A stretch of DNA of 38,216 bases, taken from contig CADCJS010000009.1 in assembly GCA_902801825.1 (NCBI GenBank), positions 1 to 38,216 of the forward strand, in the 5' to 3' direction. Position numbers and translations under genes: made by a program. This document shows, in pieces, positions 15,836-24,100 of the stretch. Numbering within the stretch: the stretch's first letter is position 1; each line of letters begins with the position of its first letter. This DNA comes from an uncultured Erysipelotrichaceae bacterium (GTDB lineage: Bacteria; Bacillota_I; Bacilli_A; RF39; UBA660). Below the pieces are notes generated by a model. It was not told where the DNA came from and ran no database searches. It saw only the letters and a program-made list of their open reading frames with translations.

Positions 15836-17457
15836 ATTTTTAATTTTGATTTAACATTATTAATCATTTCTTTTCCAAATACTTTTTTAAATGTTTTAAA
15901 AGATACTATTAAATATACAGATCCACCTACTATAGTATAGATTGCGATTATTATGATTGATTTAAATCTTGATGAACTTTCTAATGGAATAAAAACATTT
16001 ACAATTTTTAAAGAAATGAACATAACAAATGTATATAAAACAATTTTTAAAACATCTTTGAATGTATCATATAAACTAATATTCATTTTCTTAACCATAT
16101 AAGTCATTGAAATAATAAATGTTGAACTAGTAGCAATTATAGTCGCACTTATATTACCAATATAAGGTCCAAAACCTAATTTATAAGCTAATATCATTAA
16201 TGGATATTGTAATATTAACTTAATAAATACTTCTAAAAATAAACTATAAAATACTACTTTATATCTATTAATAGATTGCATTATTGTTAATGTAACAGTA
16301 TATAAACTAGATGTTAAAGCATTAAATACAAATACAGAAAATACTTCTGCTGCTAAACCATGATTACCATAAAATATTTGCCATACTGGTTTTGATAAAA
16401 ATGATAAACCTATTGTCATAGGAATAGCTAAATATAATAATAAACTATAAGCTTCATTAATATACTTTTTTACAGTATCCATATCTTTTCTTATATAACT
16501 AGAAGTAACATGAGGTAATAAACTAACAACTAAGCCTGTTGCTAATGCAATAATTATCATATTTAATTTGCTACCCCAAGTAGTTAAAGTACTCATAACA
16601 ATTTCAGCATTATTAATATTCCAATTACAATGTTTTACTAATATCTTAACAACAGTAAACATATTAATTAAATTACAAGCATTACCAACTACATCTATCA
16701 TTACAAATGGTACTGCATATTTTACTATCTTTTTCCATATTACTTTATTAGTAATTAATGATTCTTCTGATTTCATAGGCATATTAATAATAAAATCATC
16801 TTTATTATTTTTTACTTTTCTTGATAAATAGAATAAAGCTGCAATTCCACCAATAGTCGCACCAAAACAAGCAACAGAAACTGCAATTGTAATACTACCT
16901 GTAATTTTTAAAGCAATATAACTTCCTAAAACAACTATTAATACTCTAGATGTTTGTTCTATTACTTGAGAAAAAGAAGATGTTTCTATATACTTATTTC
17001 CTTGTAAATATCCTCTTAAAATAGATAATGAAGGAATTACTAATATTGCAGTTGCTATTACCCTAATTACAAACTGAATATCTTTTATAGTATTACCACC
17101 AGTAATATCACCTATTATAAGTCTAGCAATAGATGATGAAAATATAAATAATAATAAGAAAATTACACTTGCAAATATTAATATTACCTTTCTACCTTGT
17201 TTAAAAACATTCTCTCTAGTATGATAATATCCTAAAGCATTATATTCACTTACAAGTTTAGAAATTGCAAGTGGAATTCCTACTGTTGATAAAGATAAGA
17301 AAACACTATATATATTATATGCATAACCATATAATGCTCCTCCTCTATTACCAATTATTTTGTAAAAAGGAATTACATATATTATTCCTAATAACTTAGT
17401 AAAAATAATTGCAAAAGTAGCAATTATCGCACCTTGCTTAAACGTACTTCTTTTCAT
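15820..17457 (-). CDS. MurJ/SpoVB-type lipid flippase (YtgP-like)
   Basis: A 545-residue integral membrane protein with about 14 hydrophobic segments and the MOP-superfamily start KQGAIIATFAIIFTKLLGIIYVIPF, close to Bacillus YtgP/SpoVB (YtgP is 544 residues). It should flip lipid II or a related lipid-linked precursor for peptidoglycan: YtgP acts as a MurJ in vegetative cells, SpoVB in spore cortex synthesis. I cannot choose between them from the sequence. The gene starts 8 bases after cse60, a sporulation gene, which leans slightly toward a sporulation role. RBS GAGGTAA. Confidence 0.88.
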   Translation of the reverse strand: MKRSTFKQGAIIATFAIIFTKLLGIIYVIPFYKIIGNRGGALYGYAYNIYSVFLSLSTVGIPLAISKLVSEYNALGYYHTRENVFKQGRKVILIFASVIFLLLFIFSSSIARLIIGDITGGNTIKDIQFVIRVIATAILVIPSLSILRGYLQGNKYIETSSFSQVIEQTSRVLIVVLGSYIALKITGSITIAVSVACFGATIGGIAALFYLSRKVKNNKDDFIINMPMKSEESLITNKVIWKKIVKYAVPFVMIDVVGNACNLINMFTVVKILVKHCNWNINNAEIVMSTLTTWGSKLNMIIIALATGLVVSLLPHVTSSYIRKDMDTVKKYINEAYSLLLYLAIPMTIGLSFLSKPVWQIFYGNHGLAAEVFSVFVFNALTSSLYTVTLTIMQSINRYKVVFYSLFLEVFIKLILQYPLMILAYKLGFGPYIGNISATIIATSSTFIISMTYMVKKMNISLYDTFKDVLKIVLYTFVMFISLKIVNVFIPLESSSRFKSIIIIAIYTIVGGSVYLIVSFKTFKKVFGKEMINNVKSKLKIKKEV

Positions 17458-17465
17458 ATATTACC

Positions 17466-17633
17466 TCACTTATATAATATTAATGCAGAAAAACAATATA
17501 TTTGTTCTTCTGAAAACATAGAAATACTAACTTGATACTTAATATCAATAAAATTATTTATTTCTAATAAAAACTCATTTATTTTTTCTTCTAAATCTTT
17601 TTCGTGACTTTCATCAAATATTTTAACTTTCAT
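17466..17633 (-). CDS. cse60: Sporulation protein Cse60
   Basis: A 55-residue ORF with ATG at 17631-17633 and TGA at 17466-17468. The translation begins MKVKIFDESHEKDLEEKIN and ends with QIYCFSALILYK, a pattern I associate with the Cse60 family (small sporulation-specific proteins of about 60 residues, sigma-E-controlled in Bacillus). It is acidic at the N-terminus with no membrane segment. The molecular function is unknown even in Bacillus. It sits between a lipoprotein gene (33 bases upstream) and the flippase gene (8 bases downstream), all on one strand. The RBS is weak (GGTG). Confidence 0.75.
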   Translation of the reverse strand: MKVKIFDESHEKDLEEKINEFLLEINNFIDIKYQVSISMFSEEQIYCFSALILYK

Positions 17634-17666
17634 AATATCACCAAAATAATTATAAAAATTATTTAT

Positions 17667-18110
17667 TTATTTTTTTGTCACATAATATACCTTATAAGAT
17701 TTATTATTAATTTTATATTTTATTAAAACCTTATATTCAATATTTTTATTATTTATTTCTTCTTTTGAATCAATATAACCTACTAAATATAATCCCTTAG
17801 GTTTTTTATTTTTATAAATATTAATCTTTTCATCAAATATTCCTATTGTTGGAAATATATCATTTGTTTTTTTATCATGTACAATAATTGCACTTACAGA
17901 AGTGATATCTTGTTTTACGTTGTCTAATTCCATTTGATATCTAATTATATTATCTGATAGTCTATCATTCTTAATTTTTATATTAAAAGGTATATTTTTT
18001 GTTGATTCTTTAATATTTTCTAATTCTTTTTTATAATTATTATAAGTTTTATAATTACTATTACAACCTGTAAATAATAATATAGTTAAGAATATAATTA
18101 TTTTTTTCAA
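17667..18110 (-). CDS. Predicted lipoprotein (147 aa)
   Basis: The signal peptide ends in the lipobox LFTGC, acylated Cys near residue 16. The mature domain is a Lys/Asn-rich beta protein with no recognised family. It starts at TTG 18110, overlapping the stop of the nucleosidase gene by four bases (TTGA), with GGAG nine bases upstream. It is likely tethered to the outer membrane face. Its place between the nucleosidase and cse60 indicates co-transcription but gives no function. Confidence 0.7.
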   Translation of the reverse strand: MKKIIIFLTILLFTGCNSNYKTYNNYKKELENIKESTKNIPFNIKIKNDRLSDNIIRYQMELDNVKQDITSVSAIIVHDKKTNDIFPTIGIFDEKINIYKNKKPKGLYLVGYIDSKEEINNKNIEYKVLIKYKINNKSYKVYYVTKK

Positions 18111-18757
18111 TTTATAAACTCCATTAAATATTCTTGTAATATTTTATTAATAACAAAACTTTGATTTTCATTATATACTTCTAATTGTTCTTCATAATTA
18201 TTCATTGGACCATCAGTAACACCTTTAATACATATAAAATCAACATTATTTAATTTAGCTACTTTCGCTATTGCTGCACTTTCTGTATCTGCTGCTAAAG
18301 CATCAGTTTCTTTAACCATTGATAAATCTTTATTTGTTACTAAAGCTTTATCACTTGTAATTAATAAACCTTCATAATAATCTAAATCTAAATCATATTT
18401 TTTTAATTTAATTATATTATTTTCTTTTATTAAAGGTTCTAGTTCTCTAATTGTTAAATCATATTCCGCTAATAAATGTGGGATTATTATATCTCCATAG
18501 TTTAGTTCGTCATTAATTAATGTACAAGTACCAATATGCAATAATTTTTCTAAATTAAATTTATCTATCATATATTGTGTTGCGGCAGAAGCTGAAACTT
18601 TTCTTGAATTACTTCTAAAAAATACAACTTCTTTATAATTAATAGTAGTTTTATAGTATTCACCAAATGGATAACTATTTAGGTAATCACTAGTTATATT
18701 ATATAAATCTAATAAGTTTTCAAATTCTATTTTTGATGTTAACATTATTCCTATCAT
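18107..18757 (-). CDS. mtnN: 5'-methylthioadenosine/S-adenosylhomocysteine nucleosidase-like
   Basis: 216 residues from the ATG at 18757, two bases after the scpB stop and behind GAGGTG; the longer frame upstream overlaps scpB. The nucleoside phosphorylase/hydrolase fold is clear: MIGIMLTSKIEFENLL start, IGTCTLINDELNYGDIIIP, and the active-site stretch ADTESAAIAKVAKLNNV with IKGVTD. The enzyme would cleave adenine from methylthioadenosine or SAH to recycle SAM by-products. The usual MExAA motif reads TESAA and the N-terminal AMxEE is altered to MLTSKIE, so substrate choice may differ, and another purine-nucleosidase activity is possible. Confidence 0.75.
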   Translation of the reverse strand: MIGIMLTSKIEFENLLDLYNITSDYLNSYPFGEYYKTTINYKEVVFFRSNSRKVSASAATQYMIDKFNLEKLLHIGTCTLINDELNYGDIIIPHLLAEYDLTIRELEPLIKENNIIKLKKYDLDLDYYEGLLITSDKALVTNKDLSMVKETDALAADTESAAIAKVAKLNNVDFICIKGVTDGPMNNYEEQLEVYNENQSFVINKILQEYLMEFIN

Positions 18758-18758
18758 A

Positions 18759-19310
18759 TTACACCTCTTTATATTTTGATTTATATAAATCATCATCTTC
18801 TAATACTTCAAATTCTATTTCATCAATTTCTGGTAAATCATCTTTACTAGATAAATTAAAATAATCTAAAAAATAATCTGTAGTTCTATACAAAGTAGGT
18901 TTACCTGGGAGATCACTTTTTCCATCTCTTAATACTAATCCTTTTGCGATTAAATTACGAATCATTTGAGAACTGTTTATACCTCTAATTTCATCTATTT
19001 GAAGTCTTGTTATTGGTTCATTATAAGCAATAATAGCAAGTGTTTCTAAAGCTGCTTCACTTAAATTATTAGTTATTTCTACTCCTAATTTTTTGATATA
19101 ATCCTTATTAATTTCTTTAGTAACTAACTTATATTTATTACCTAATTTTTTTATATTAATACCTCTATCTTCTTTATTATAATTATCATATAAATCATTT
19201 ATTAAATTTAATACTTCTTCTTCATCTATTTCTAATATATTTGCGATTTGATTAGCATCTAATCCTTCTTCTCCAACTGCAAATAATATACTTTCTAAAA
19301 TTCCAATCAT
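18759..19310 (-). CDS. scpB: Segregation and condensation protein B
   Basis: 183 residues with tandem winged-helix domains: ILESILFAVGEEGL at the start, LSEAALETLAIIAYNEPITRLQIDEIRG in the middle, and the GLVLRDGKSDLPGKPTLYRTTDYFLDYF signature. ScpB dimerises and binds ScpA in the SMC complex that compacts and segregates the chromosome. Its gene starts 9 bases after scpA, the usual Bacillota order, behind AAGGAG. Confidence 0.96.
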   Translation of the reverse strand: MIGILESILFAVGEEGLDANQIANILEIDEEEVLNLINDLYDNYNKEDRGINIKKLGNKYKLVTKEINKDYIKKLGVEITNNLSEAALETLAIIAYNEPITRLQIDEIRGINSSQMIRNLIAKGLVLRDGKSDLPGKPTLYRTTDYFLDYFNLSSKDDLPEIDEIEFEVLEDDDLYKSKYKEV

Positions 19311-19319
19311 TTTTACTCC

Positions 19320-20024
19320 TTATATGCTTACCACAATATTATTAAAATTATCTTCTTGTGATATTTTTATTTCTCCTAATTTTGCCATTTCTAAAATTGA
19401 TAAGAAAGTTACAACAACATATTCTTTAGTTTTAATAGTAAATAAATCAAAAAATGATACTTTCTTTTTATTTTTTAATATATTTTTAATTTCTTTAGTT
19501 CTATCACTAACTAATAATTCTTTCTTAGTTATTTTTGTAGTTAGAGGTTTTTGAACTTCTTTTCTTTTCAAAAAATTTTCTAGTGCTTTAGTTAAATCTT
19601 CAATTGTCACTTCACCATCATTTTTTATATAATTTTCACATATTTCATTTATATTAATTGGTTCTTTTGTATAAATATCTTTTCTTTCTTGTTCTAATTT
19701 TTTAAAACTATCTATCATATTTTTATATTTTTGATATTCTACTAATCTATTAATTAAATTTTCTTTTGGATCTTCTTCTAATTCATCTTCTTTATTATTT
19801 GGTAATAACATTCTTGATTTTATTAATGTTAATTCTGATGCCATAACTAAATATTCTGATGCTACTGATAAATTCATTTCTTCCATTTTATTTATAAAAT
19901 CAATATATTGTTTTGTTATTTCATTTATTTTAATATTATATATATCCATTTTAGATACTTTTATTAAATGAAGAAGTAAATCTAAAGGACCTTCAAAATC
20001 ATTTATAACGAAATTATATTCCAT
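19320..20024 (-). CDS. scpA: Segregation and condensation protein A
   Basis: 234 residues. The kleisin N-terminus FEGPLDLLLHLIKVSKMDIYNIKI is diagnostic, followed by YLVMASELTLIKSRMLLP. The C-terminal winged helix ends with FLSILEMAKLGEIKISQ. ScpA bridges the Smc heads together with ScpB. It is the first gene of the run scpA-scpB-mtnN-lipoprotein-cse60-flippase and is divergent from the RNHCP gene. RBS GTAGGTGA. Confidence 0.96.
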   Translation of the reverse strand: MEYNFVINDFEGPLDLLLHLIKVSKMDIYNIKINEITKQYIDFINKMEEMNLSVASEYLVMASELTLIKSRMLLPNNKEDELEEDPKENLINRLVEYQKYKNMIDSFKKLEQERKDIYTKEPININEICENYIKNDGEVTIEDLTKALENFLKRKEVQKPLTTKITKKELLVSDRTKEIKNILKNKKKVSFFDLFTIKTKEYVVVTFLSILEMAKLGEIKISQEDNFNNIVVSI

Positions 20025-20085
20025 AATTCACCTACTAACTTATTTTAATCATTTACAATATTTATTATATCATATATTATTAATA

Positions 20086-20094
20086 TGTTATAAT
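20086..20094 (+). promoter_or_regulatory. Extended -10 promoter of the RNHCP gene
   Basis: TGTTATAAT, extended -10, lies 17 bases upstream of the start codon. Such a short distance implies a leader of only about 10 bases. It is identical to the block at 4565. Confidence 0.5.
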
Positions 20095-20110
20095 TAAAAA
20101 AGAGGTATTT

Positions 20111-20413
20111 ATGAAAAAATTTAATGTTATTGATGAAGAATTTGTTTGTGAAAATTGTAATAGTATAGTTCCTAAATTGAATTATTCAAGTAGAGATCAC
20201 TGTAATAAATGTTTATATTCTAAACATGTTGATATAAATCCTGGGGATAGAATGAATACTTGTAAAGGTCTATTAAAACCAATTTCAATTGAAAAATTTA
20301 AAAACACTTATAAAATAATTTATAAGTGTGAGAAATGTAATCAAATACATAAAAATATTATGGCTGTTGATGATAATTATGATATGATTGTTAAATTATC
20401 TGTTAGTGATTAA
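20111..20413 (+). CDS. RNHCP-domain zinc-binding protein
   Basis: 100 residues with cysteine pairs CENC (about 13-16), HCNKC (about 31-35) and CEKC (about 75-78), together with SKHVDINPGDRMNTCKGLLKPI. This matches the RNHCP domain; the eponymous motif here reads RDHCNKC rather than RNHCPxC. It presumably binds zinc. The domain's function is not known. It ends convergently with spoVAE, overlapping its last bases. Confidence 0.8.
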   Translation: MKKFNVIDEEFVCENCNSIVPKLNYSSRDHCNKCLYSKHVDINPGDRMNTCKGLLKPISIEKFKNTYKIIYKCEKCNQIHKNIMAVDDNYDMIVKLSVSD

Positions 20414-20760
20414 TTTTTTGGTTTAAATAATAATGCGAATATAAATGAAAAAATAATAGTTGATGTTATACCTGCGGTAGTAAATGTAAATGATCCAGTT
20501 AGTAATCCTAGTAATCCATCTGTTTTTGTTTTTAGGAATGCTCCTTGCGCTAATAAATGACCAAAGCTAGTTATTAATACCATTGCACCGGCACCAAAAT
20601 GTTTAATTAATATATCATATATATTAAATAGTTCTAAGAAAGCACCTATAACTACAAATAAAGAAGTTATATGACCTGGTTTTAATTTAGTTGTACTTAA
20701 TAATAATTCTGCTAATGCACATATAAAACCAGCAAATAAGAAGGCTTTAATATATATCAT
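20410..20760 (-). CDS. spoVAE: Stage V sporulation protein AE (SpoVAEb type)
   Basis: 116 residues with several membrane segments. The motif AFLFAGFICALAELL, then KLKPGHITSLFVVIGAFL, and a central FGAGAMVLITSFGHLL followed by GLLGLLTGSFTFTTAGITSTI are typical of the SpoVAC/SpoVAEb family. With SpoVAC and SpoVAD it forms the core of the channel that moves dipicolinic acid into the forespore and releases it on germination. It overlaps spoVAD by ATGA, so it is translationally coupled. Confidence 0.92.
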   Translation of the reverse strand: MIYIKAFLFAGFICALAELLLSTTKLKPGHITSLFVVIGAFLELFNIYDILIKHFGAGAMVLITSFGHLLAQGAFLKTKTDGLLGLLTGSFTFTTAGITSTIIFSFIFALLFKPKN

Positions 20761-21743
20761 CTTATCACCTTTAAACTTACTGCATGAGAGATACTTGGTA
20801 TACTCTTTTTTAAATTAACTATTGTAGGATTCATTAATGCACCAGTTGCTAATAATAAAACATTCTTTATTTTTTCATTTTTCATTTCAGGAATTATTTT
20901 TGAATATAATACAGTTGGCATACAAGATATACCAGATCCACCTGCTAAAGTATTTTTATCATTATTATCATATATCATACACGCTGTATCATCATAATTC
21001 TTTAATTCAATATTATATAATTCTTTTAAAGTATCAACAAATATTTTTTTACCATATTTTCCTAAATCTCCAGTTAATATAAGATCATAATAATTAGAAT
21101 CTTTTTTTATTTCATTTAAATGCTGAAATAATGTGTTTGCTGCTGCAATTGCCATAACTGCCCCCATATTTGATACATCTTTTATAGTAGAATCAATTAC
21201 TTTACCAATAGTACAAGTATCTATTTTTATTTTACTTTTAGTATTTGATATATAACATCCAGTAGAACTTGTTACTGTAAAAGTTGAATATTTAGGCTTA
21301 GGGGCACCATATTCAACAGGATTTCTGTATTGTCTTTCTGCTGTTAAATTATGTGAGGAAGTAAGTAATATAGAATTATTTATTTTCTTAGATTCAATCA
21401 TAGATGAAGATAAAATTATCATTTCTGTTAAAGATGAACATGCATTATAAACTCCAAAATAAGGAATATTATATTTTGATAATACTATATTTGAAATAGA
21501 TAATTGATTACTTAAATCAGATGAAAAAACTACATCTATTTGTTTTTCATTTTTATTAATCTTTTCTAATAATATTTTTAAACAATCATTTAATGCTTTT
21601 ATTTCACATTCTTCAAATGTTTTTTCACCATTATAAAAATCATTATATACTTTATCAAAATTCTTTAAAGGTCCATCTTTTACAAAAGGGCCAACTACTA
21701 AAGATGTTTCATTTATATAAACATTATTAAATTTTAAAGTCAT
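20757..21743 (-). CDS. spoVAD: Stage V sporulation protein AD
   Basis: 328 residues, the usual SpoVAD length, with a thiolase-like fold: GVYNACSSLTEMI around the thiolase cysteine position, then SSHNLTAERQYRNPVEYGAPKP, DLILTGDLGKYGK, and LAGGSGISCMPTVLYS. SpoVAD is soluble and binds dipicolinic acid at the SpoVA channel rather than acting as a thiolase. It lies between spoVAC (1-base gap) and spoVAE (4-base overlap), in canonical order. RBS AGGAGG. Confidence 0.96.
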   Translation of the reverse strand: MTLKFNNVYINETSLVVGPFVKDGPLKNFDKVYNDFYNGEKTFEECEIKALNDCLKILLEKINKNEKQIDVVFSSDLSNQLSISNIVLSKYNIPYFGVYNACSSLTEMIILSSSMIESKKINNSILLTSSHNLTAERQYRNPVEYGAPKPKYSTFTVTSSTGCYISNTKSKIKIDTCTIGKVIDSTIKDVSNMGAVMAIAAANTLFQHLNEIKKDSNYYDLILTGDLGKYGKKIFVDTLKELYNIELKNYDDTACMIYDNNDKNTLAGGSGISCMPTVLYSKIIPEMKNEKIKNVLLLATGALMNPTIVNLKKSIPSISHAVSLKVIR

Positions 21744-21744
21744 A

Positions 21745-22179
21745 TTAACCTCCTAAGTATTTTATTAATGCACAAATATATGAAGAAACAACTCCATATA
21801 ATATTACACTACCTGACATTTTAAATATATTTGAACCTATACCAAATACTAATCCTTCTTTTCTATATTCCATTGCACTACTTACAGTAGCATGTGCAAA
21901 TCCTGTTATTGGTAAAAATAATCCTGCACCACATTTAGTGACTAAATCATCAAAGAATCCTAAAGCTGTAAAAAAACAACTAAAAAATATTAAAGTTATC
22001 ATCATTAAATTACAGGCATCAGTATAACTAAAACTATTAAAACTTAGATATACTTTTATTAATAATTGACCTATTAATCCAATTAATCCACCAACTATAA
22101 AAGATATAATTGTTTTTTTAAATATATTTTCTTTAGGTGTATTTTCTTTACATATTTCTTGATATTTTTTTAAATTCAT
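21745..22179 (-). CDS. spoVAC: Stage V sporulation protein AC
   Basis: About 144 residues from the ATG at 22179 (GGGTGA is its ribosome binding site; the GTG three codons earlier falls within that site). Multiple membrane segments; FFTALGFFDDLVTKCGAGLFLPITGFAHATVSSAMEY and the following EGLVFGIGSNIFKMSGSVILYGV are the SpoVAC signature. It is a membrane pore component for dipicolinic acid. A terminator separates it from sigF, so the spoVA genes probably also have their own late-forespore promoter, which I could not identify. Confidence 0.95.
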   Translation of the reverse strand: MNLKKYQEICKENTPKENIFKKTIISFIVGGLIGLIGQLLIKVYLSFNSFSYTDACNLMMITLIFFSCFFTALGFFDDLVTKCGAGLFLPITGFAHATVSSAMEYRKEGLVFGIGSNIFKMSGSVILYGVVSSYICALIKYLGG

Positions 22180-22205
22180 ATTATTCACCCATTATATTTA
22201 TTAAC

Positions 22206-22237
22206 AAAAAAAGATAAAATTATGCAATTTTATCTTT
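22206..22237 (-). terminator. Terminator at the end of sigF
   Basis: AAAGATAAAATT - GCAT - AATTTTATCTTT followed by T residues on the minus strand; it overlaps the sigF stop and separates it from spoVAC. Confidence 0.75.
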
Positions 22238-22870
22238 CATTTTATCTAATGTTTTTCTTTCTAACCTATATACTTTAACTTGTGAGATATTCTTTTCTTT
22301 AGCTATTTCTGTTTGTGATTTATTGTAATAATATCTTTCAAGAATTAATTCTTTTTCTTCATTTGTTAAATCTTTAAATGCATCTTTTAAATCTATATAA
22401 TCTATTGATTTATCTTTAAATGGAATAATATCTTTTAAAGTACTATTAGAAGATATTTCATTATCAAGACTTCTTGTTTCTTGATTATATAAAAGAACTT
22501 CATTTATTCTTTTTTCATCTATATTTATTATTTTACTTAATTCCTTATTTGAAATGTTTTTACCATATGTTTGATAAATATATTCTTTAGTTTTATATAT
22601 TTTTTTATAATCAGATATTATATCCCTACTTATTCTAATATTTCTATCTTCTCTTAAATACTTTAATACTTCACCTAAAATAGATTTATAAGCAAATGAA
22701 GAAAATTTAGCATTAGATTTTTCTTTATCATAAGTTTTAGATGCTTTTATCAAACCTAATAATCCTGCTTGATATAAATCTTCTTTATTATATTCATTAC
22801 AATATTCTTTTATTATAGAATAGATTAATTTTTTATATCTTTTTACTATATCATTATTTAATTGAAACAT
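22220..22870 (-). CDS. sigF: Sporulation sigma factor sigma-F (SigF/SigB/SigG type)
   Basis: 216 residues. Region 2 has DLYQAGLLGLIKA (31-43) and FSSFAYKSILGEVLKYLRED; region 3 follows; region 4 has LTNEEKELILERYYYNKSQTEIAKEKNISQ and a helix-turn-helix. Its position between a SpoIIAA-like gene and spoVAC identifies it as sigma-F, the first forespore-specific sigma factor. In other spore formers spoIIAB, encoding its anti-sigma kinase, lies directly upstream. Here the SpoIIAA-like gene overlaps the sigF start by 13 bases and no spoIIAB is present. Control of this sigma factor must therefore differ, or SpoIIAB is encoded elsewhere. The RBS is weak, which fits translational coupling. Confidence 0.92.
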   Translation of the reverse strand: MFQLNNDIVKRYKKLIYSIIKEYCNEYNKEDLYQAGLLGLIKASKTYDKEKSNAKFSSFAYKSILGEVLKYLREDRNIRISRDIISDYKKIYKTKEYIYQTYGKNISNKELSKIINIDEKRINEVLLYNQETRSLDNEISSNSTLKDIIPFKDKSIDYIDLKDAFKDLTNEEKELILERYYYNKSQTEIAKEKNISQVKVYRLERKTLDKMKDKIA

Positions 22871-23175
22871 GTATTTATCTTTCTTAAAGCATTTATTTCA
22901 TTATTAACATATCTATAATTTTTAAATATTTCTTCATCTATTCCACATAAAAACATAAGTCCTTTATTCTTTTTAATAATCTTATTACAATCTTTAAATA
23001 TATCAATATTTTTATTATATTTACAATTATTTAAATTAAACACTAGATATTTAATTCCTCCTTTATTTAAAATATCAATTAATATATTTTTTATTTGCTT
23101 AGTATTGTCTTTTGATAAAAAACCATAAAATCTAACAAACAATACTCCTTTAGCAAATTCTACTGATACTTCCAA
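22858..23175 (-). CDS. SpoIIAA-like STAS protein lacking the phospho-serine motif
   Basis: About 105 residues from a TTG at 23175 placed 8 bases after AGGGG; the upstream frame to 23238 also has an ATG at 23208. The STAS pattern is present: EVSVEFAKGVLFVRFYGFLSKDN, then a helix and KYLVFNLNNCKYNKN. In SpoIIAA the last element is normally followed by DSSG, whose serine is phosphorylated by SpoIIAB. Here the corresponding stretch is CKYNKNIDIFKDC, with no serine. SpoIIAA normally frees sigma-F by capturing SpoIIAB. With both the serine and spoIIAB missing, this protein cannot use the classical cycle, although its place upstream of sigF (13-base overlap) is retained. Confidence 0.75.
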   Translation of the reverse strand: MEVSVEFAKGVLFVRFYGFLSKDNTKQIKNILIDILNKGGIKYLVFNLNNCKYNKNIDIFKDCNKIIKKNKGLMFLCGIDEEIFKNYRYVNNEINALRKINTCFN

Positions 23176-23261
23176 TATATCATCCCCTATCGAACTATAA
23201 TTTAACATATTTTTTTTAAAAAAAAATAAATATGACAAAGTATGTCATTTTTTTTAATCGA

Positions 23262-23286
23262 CAAAAAAAGACTATTTTAAAGTCTT
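23262..23286 (-). terminator. Terminator at the end of dacF
   Basis: The minus strand has AAGACT ... AGTCTT followed by seven T residues, directly after the dacF stop, so dacF and the spoIIAA-sigF pair are at least partly separate transcripts. Confidence 0.7.
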
Positions 23287-24074
23287 TAATAATTACCTAC
23301 TAAGAAGTTAATTATATTATTTAAATATAATCTAAATATACTTGCTTTTTTAATATCTTTTTTAACTGTTAAATCTTTTTTATTTATTAATTTATTATTT
23401 TCATATATTTCAATTTTACCTACTGTATCACCTTTTTTTATTGGTAATTCTTTATTAAACATTTTTACTTTATATTTAATATTATTTCTTTTATGACCTT
23501 TTTTTTCTAATATATTTACATCTTCTTTTAATATAACATCAGTTTTTATTACATTACTTTTATCATTAGTATATTTATAAACTACTTTCCCTTTTTTTAA
23601 AATTGTTCTAGTTTGATATAAATTAAAACCATAATTTAATAAATCTTCTGTTTCCTTATTTCTAATTTTACTTGTTTCTTCACCCATTATTACACTTATT
23701 AATCTTTGATTATTTCTTTTAGCAGTAGATGTTAAACAATAGCCTGCATTTTTTGTATAACCTGTTTTTAAACCATCCATTCCTTCATAACTTTTAATAA
23801 GTTTATTTGTATTTACCAACCAAAATTTTTTATTAGATTTTTCTCTTAAATATGATTCATATTTACTAGAGTATTCTAATATTTTTTTATGTTTAATTAA
23901 TTCTTTAGCGATTATACTCATGTCTTTAGCACTACTATAATGACCTTCTATATCAAGTCCTGTAGAATTTTTAAAATATGTATTTTTTAAACCTAATGCT
24001 TTAGCTTTTTGATTCATTTTATATACAAATGTTGTTTCTGATCCTGCGATTCTTTCTGCCAATGCGACTACCGC
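23286..24074 (-). pseudogene. dacF: dacF 3' part (D-alanyl-D-alanine carboxypeptidase), cut off by the element
   Basis: The remaining 262 codons of a penicillin-binding D,D-carboxypeptidase, from the residues after SAND (AVVALAERIAGSE) to the C-terminus. It includes the KTG box (GLKTGYTKNAGYC) and the C-terminal beta domain found in DacF (residues after about 150 here). Part of the frame can be read from an ATG at 24110 inside the element, but that product would lack a signal peptide, SxxK and SxN and be inactive. The 5' part lies at 34298-34708. Joining the two at the shared core gives about 381 residues with all three motifs, close to Bacillus DacF. dacF upstream of spoIIA-sigF is the canonical order. 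Confidence 0.9.
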
Positions 24075-24100
24075 ATCATTCGCTGTAACTAAAAAGCAGT
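24067..24100. other. attL: left junction of the dacF element
   Basis: Core CATCATTCGC (24074-24083) is shared exactly with 34351-34360, and adjacent ACTACC is shared after one mismatch. Beyond the core on the element side lies the arm TAAAAAGCAGT (24090-24100), the inverted partner of the arm at attR. Confidence 0.85.

Noticed and set aside
20837-21082. Plus-strand 81-codon ORF
   Set aside because: Lies wholly inside spoVAD on the other strand; low-complexity His/Tyr/Leu translation.
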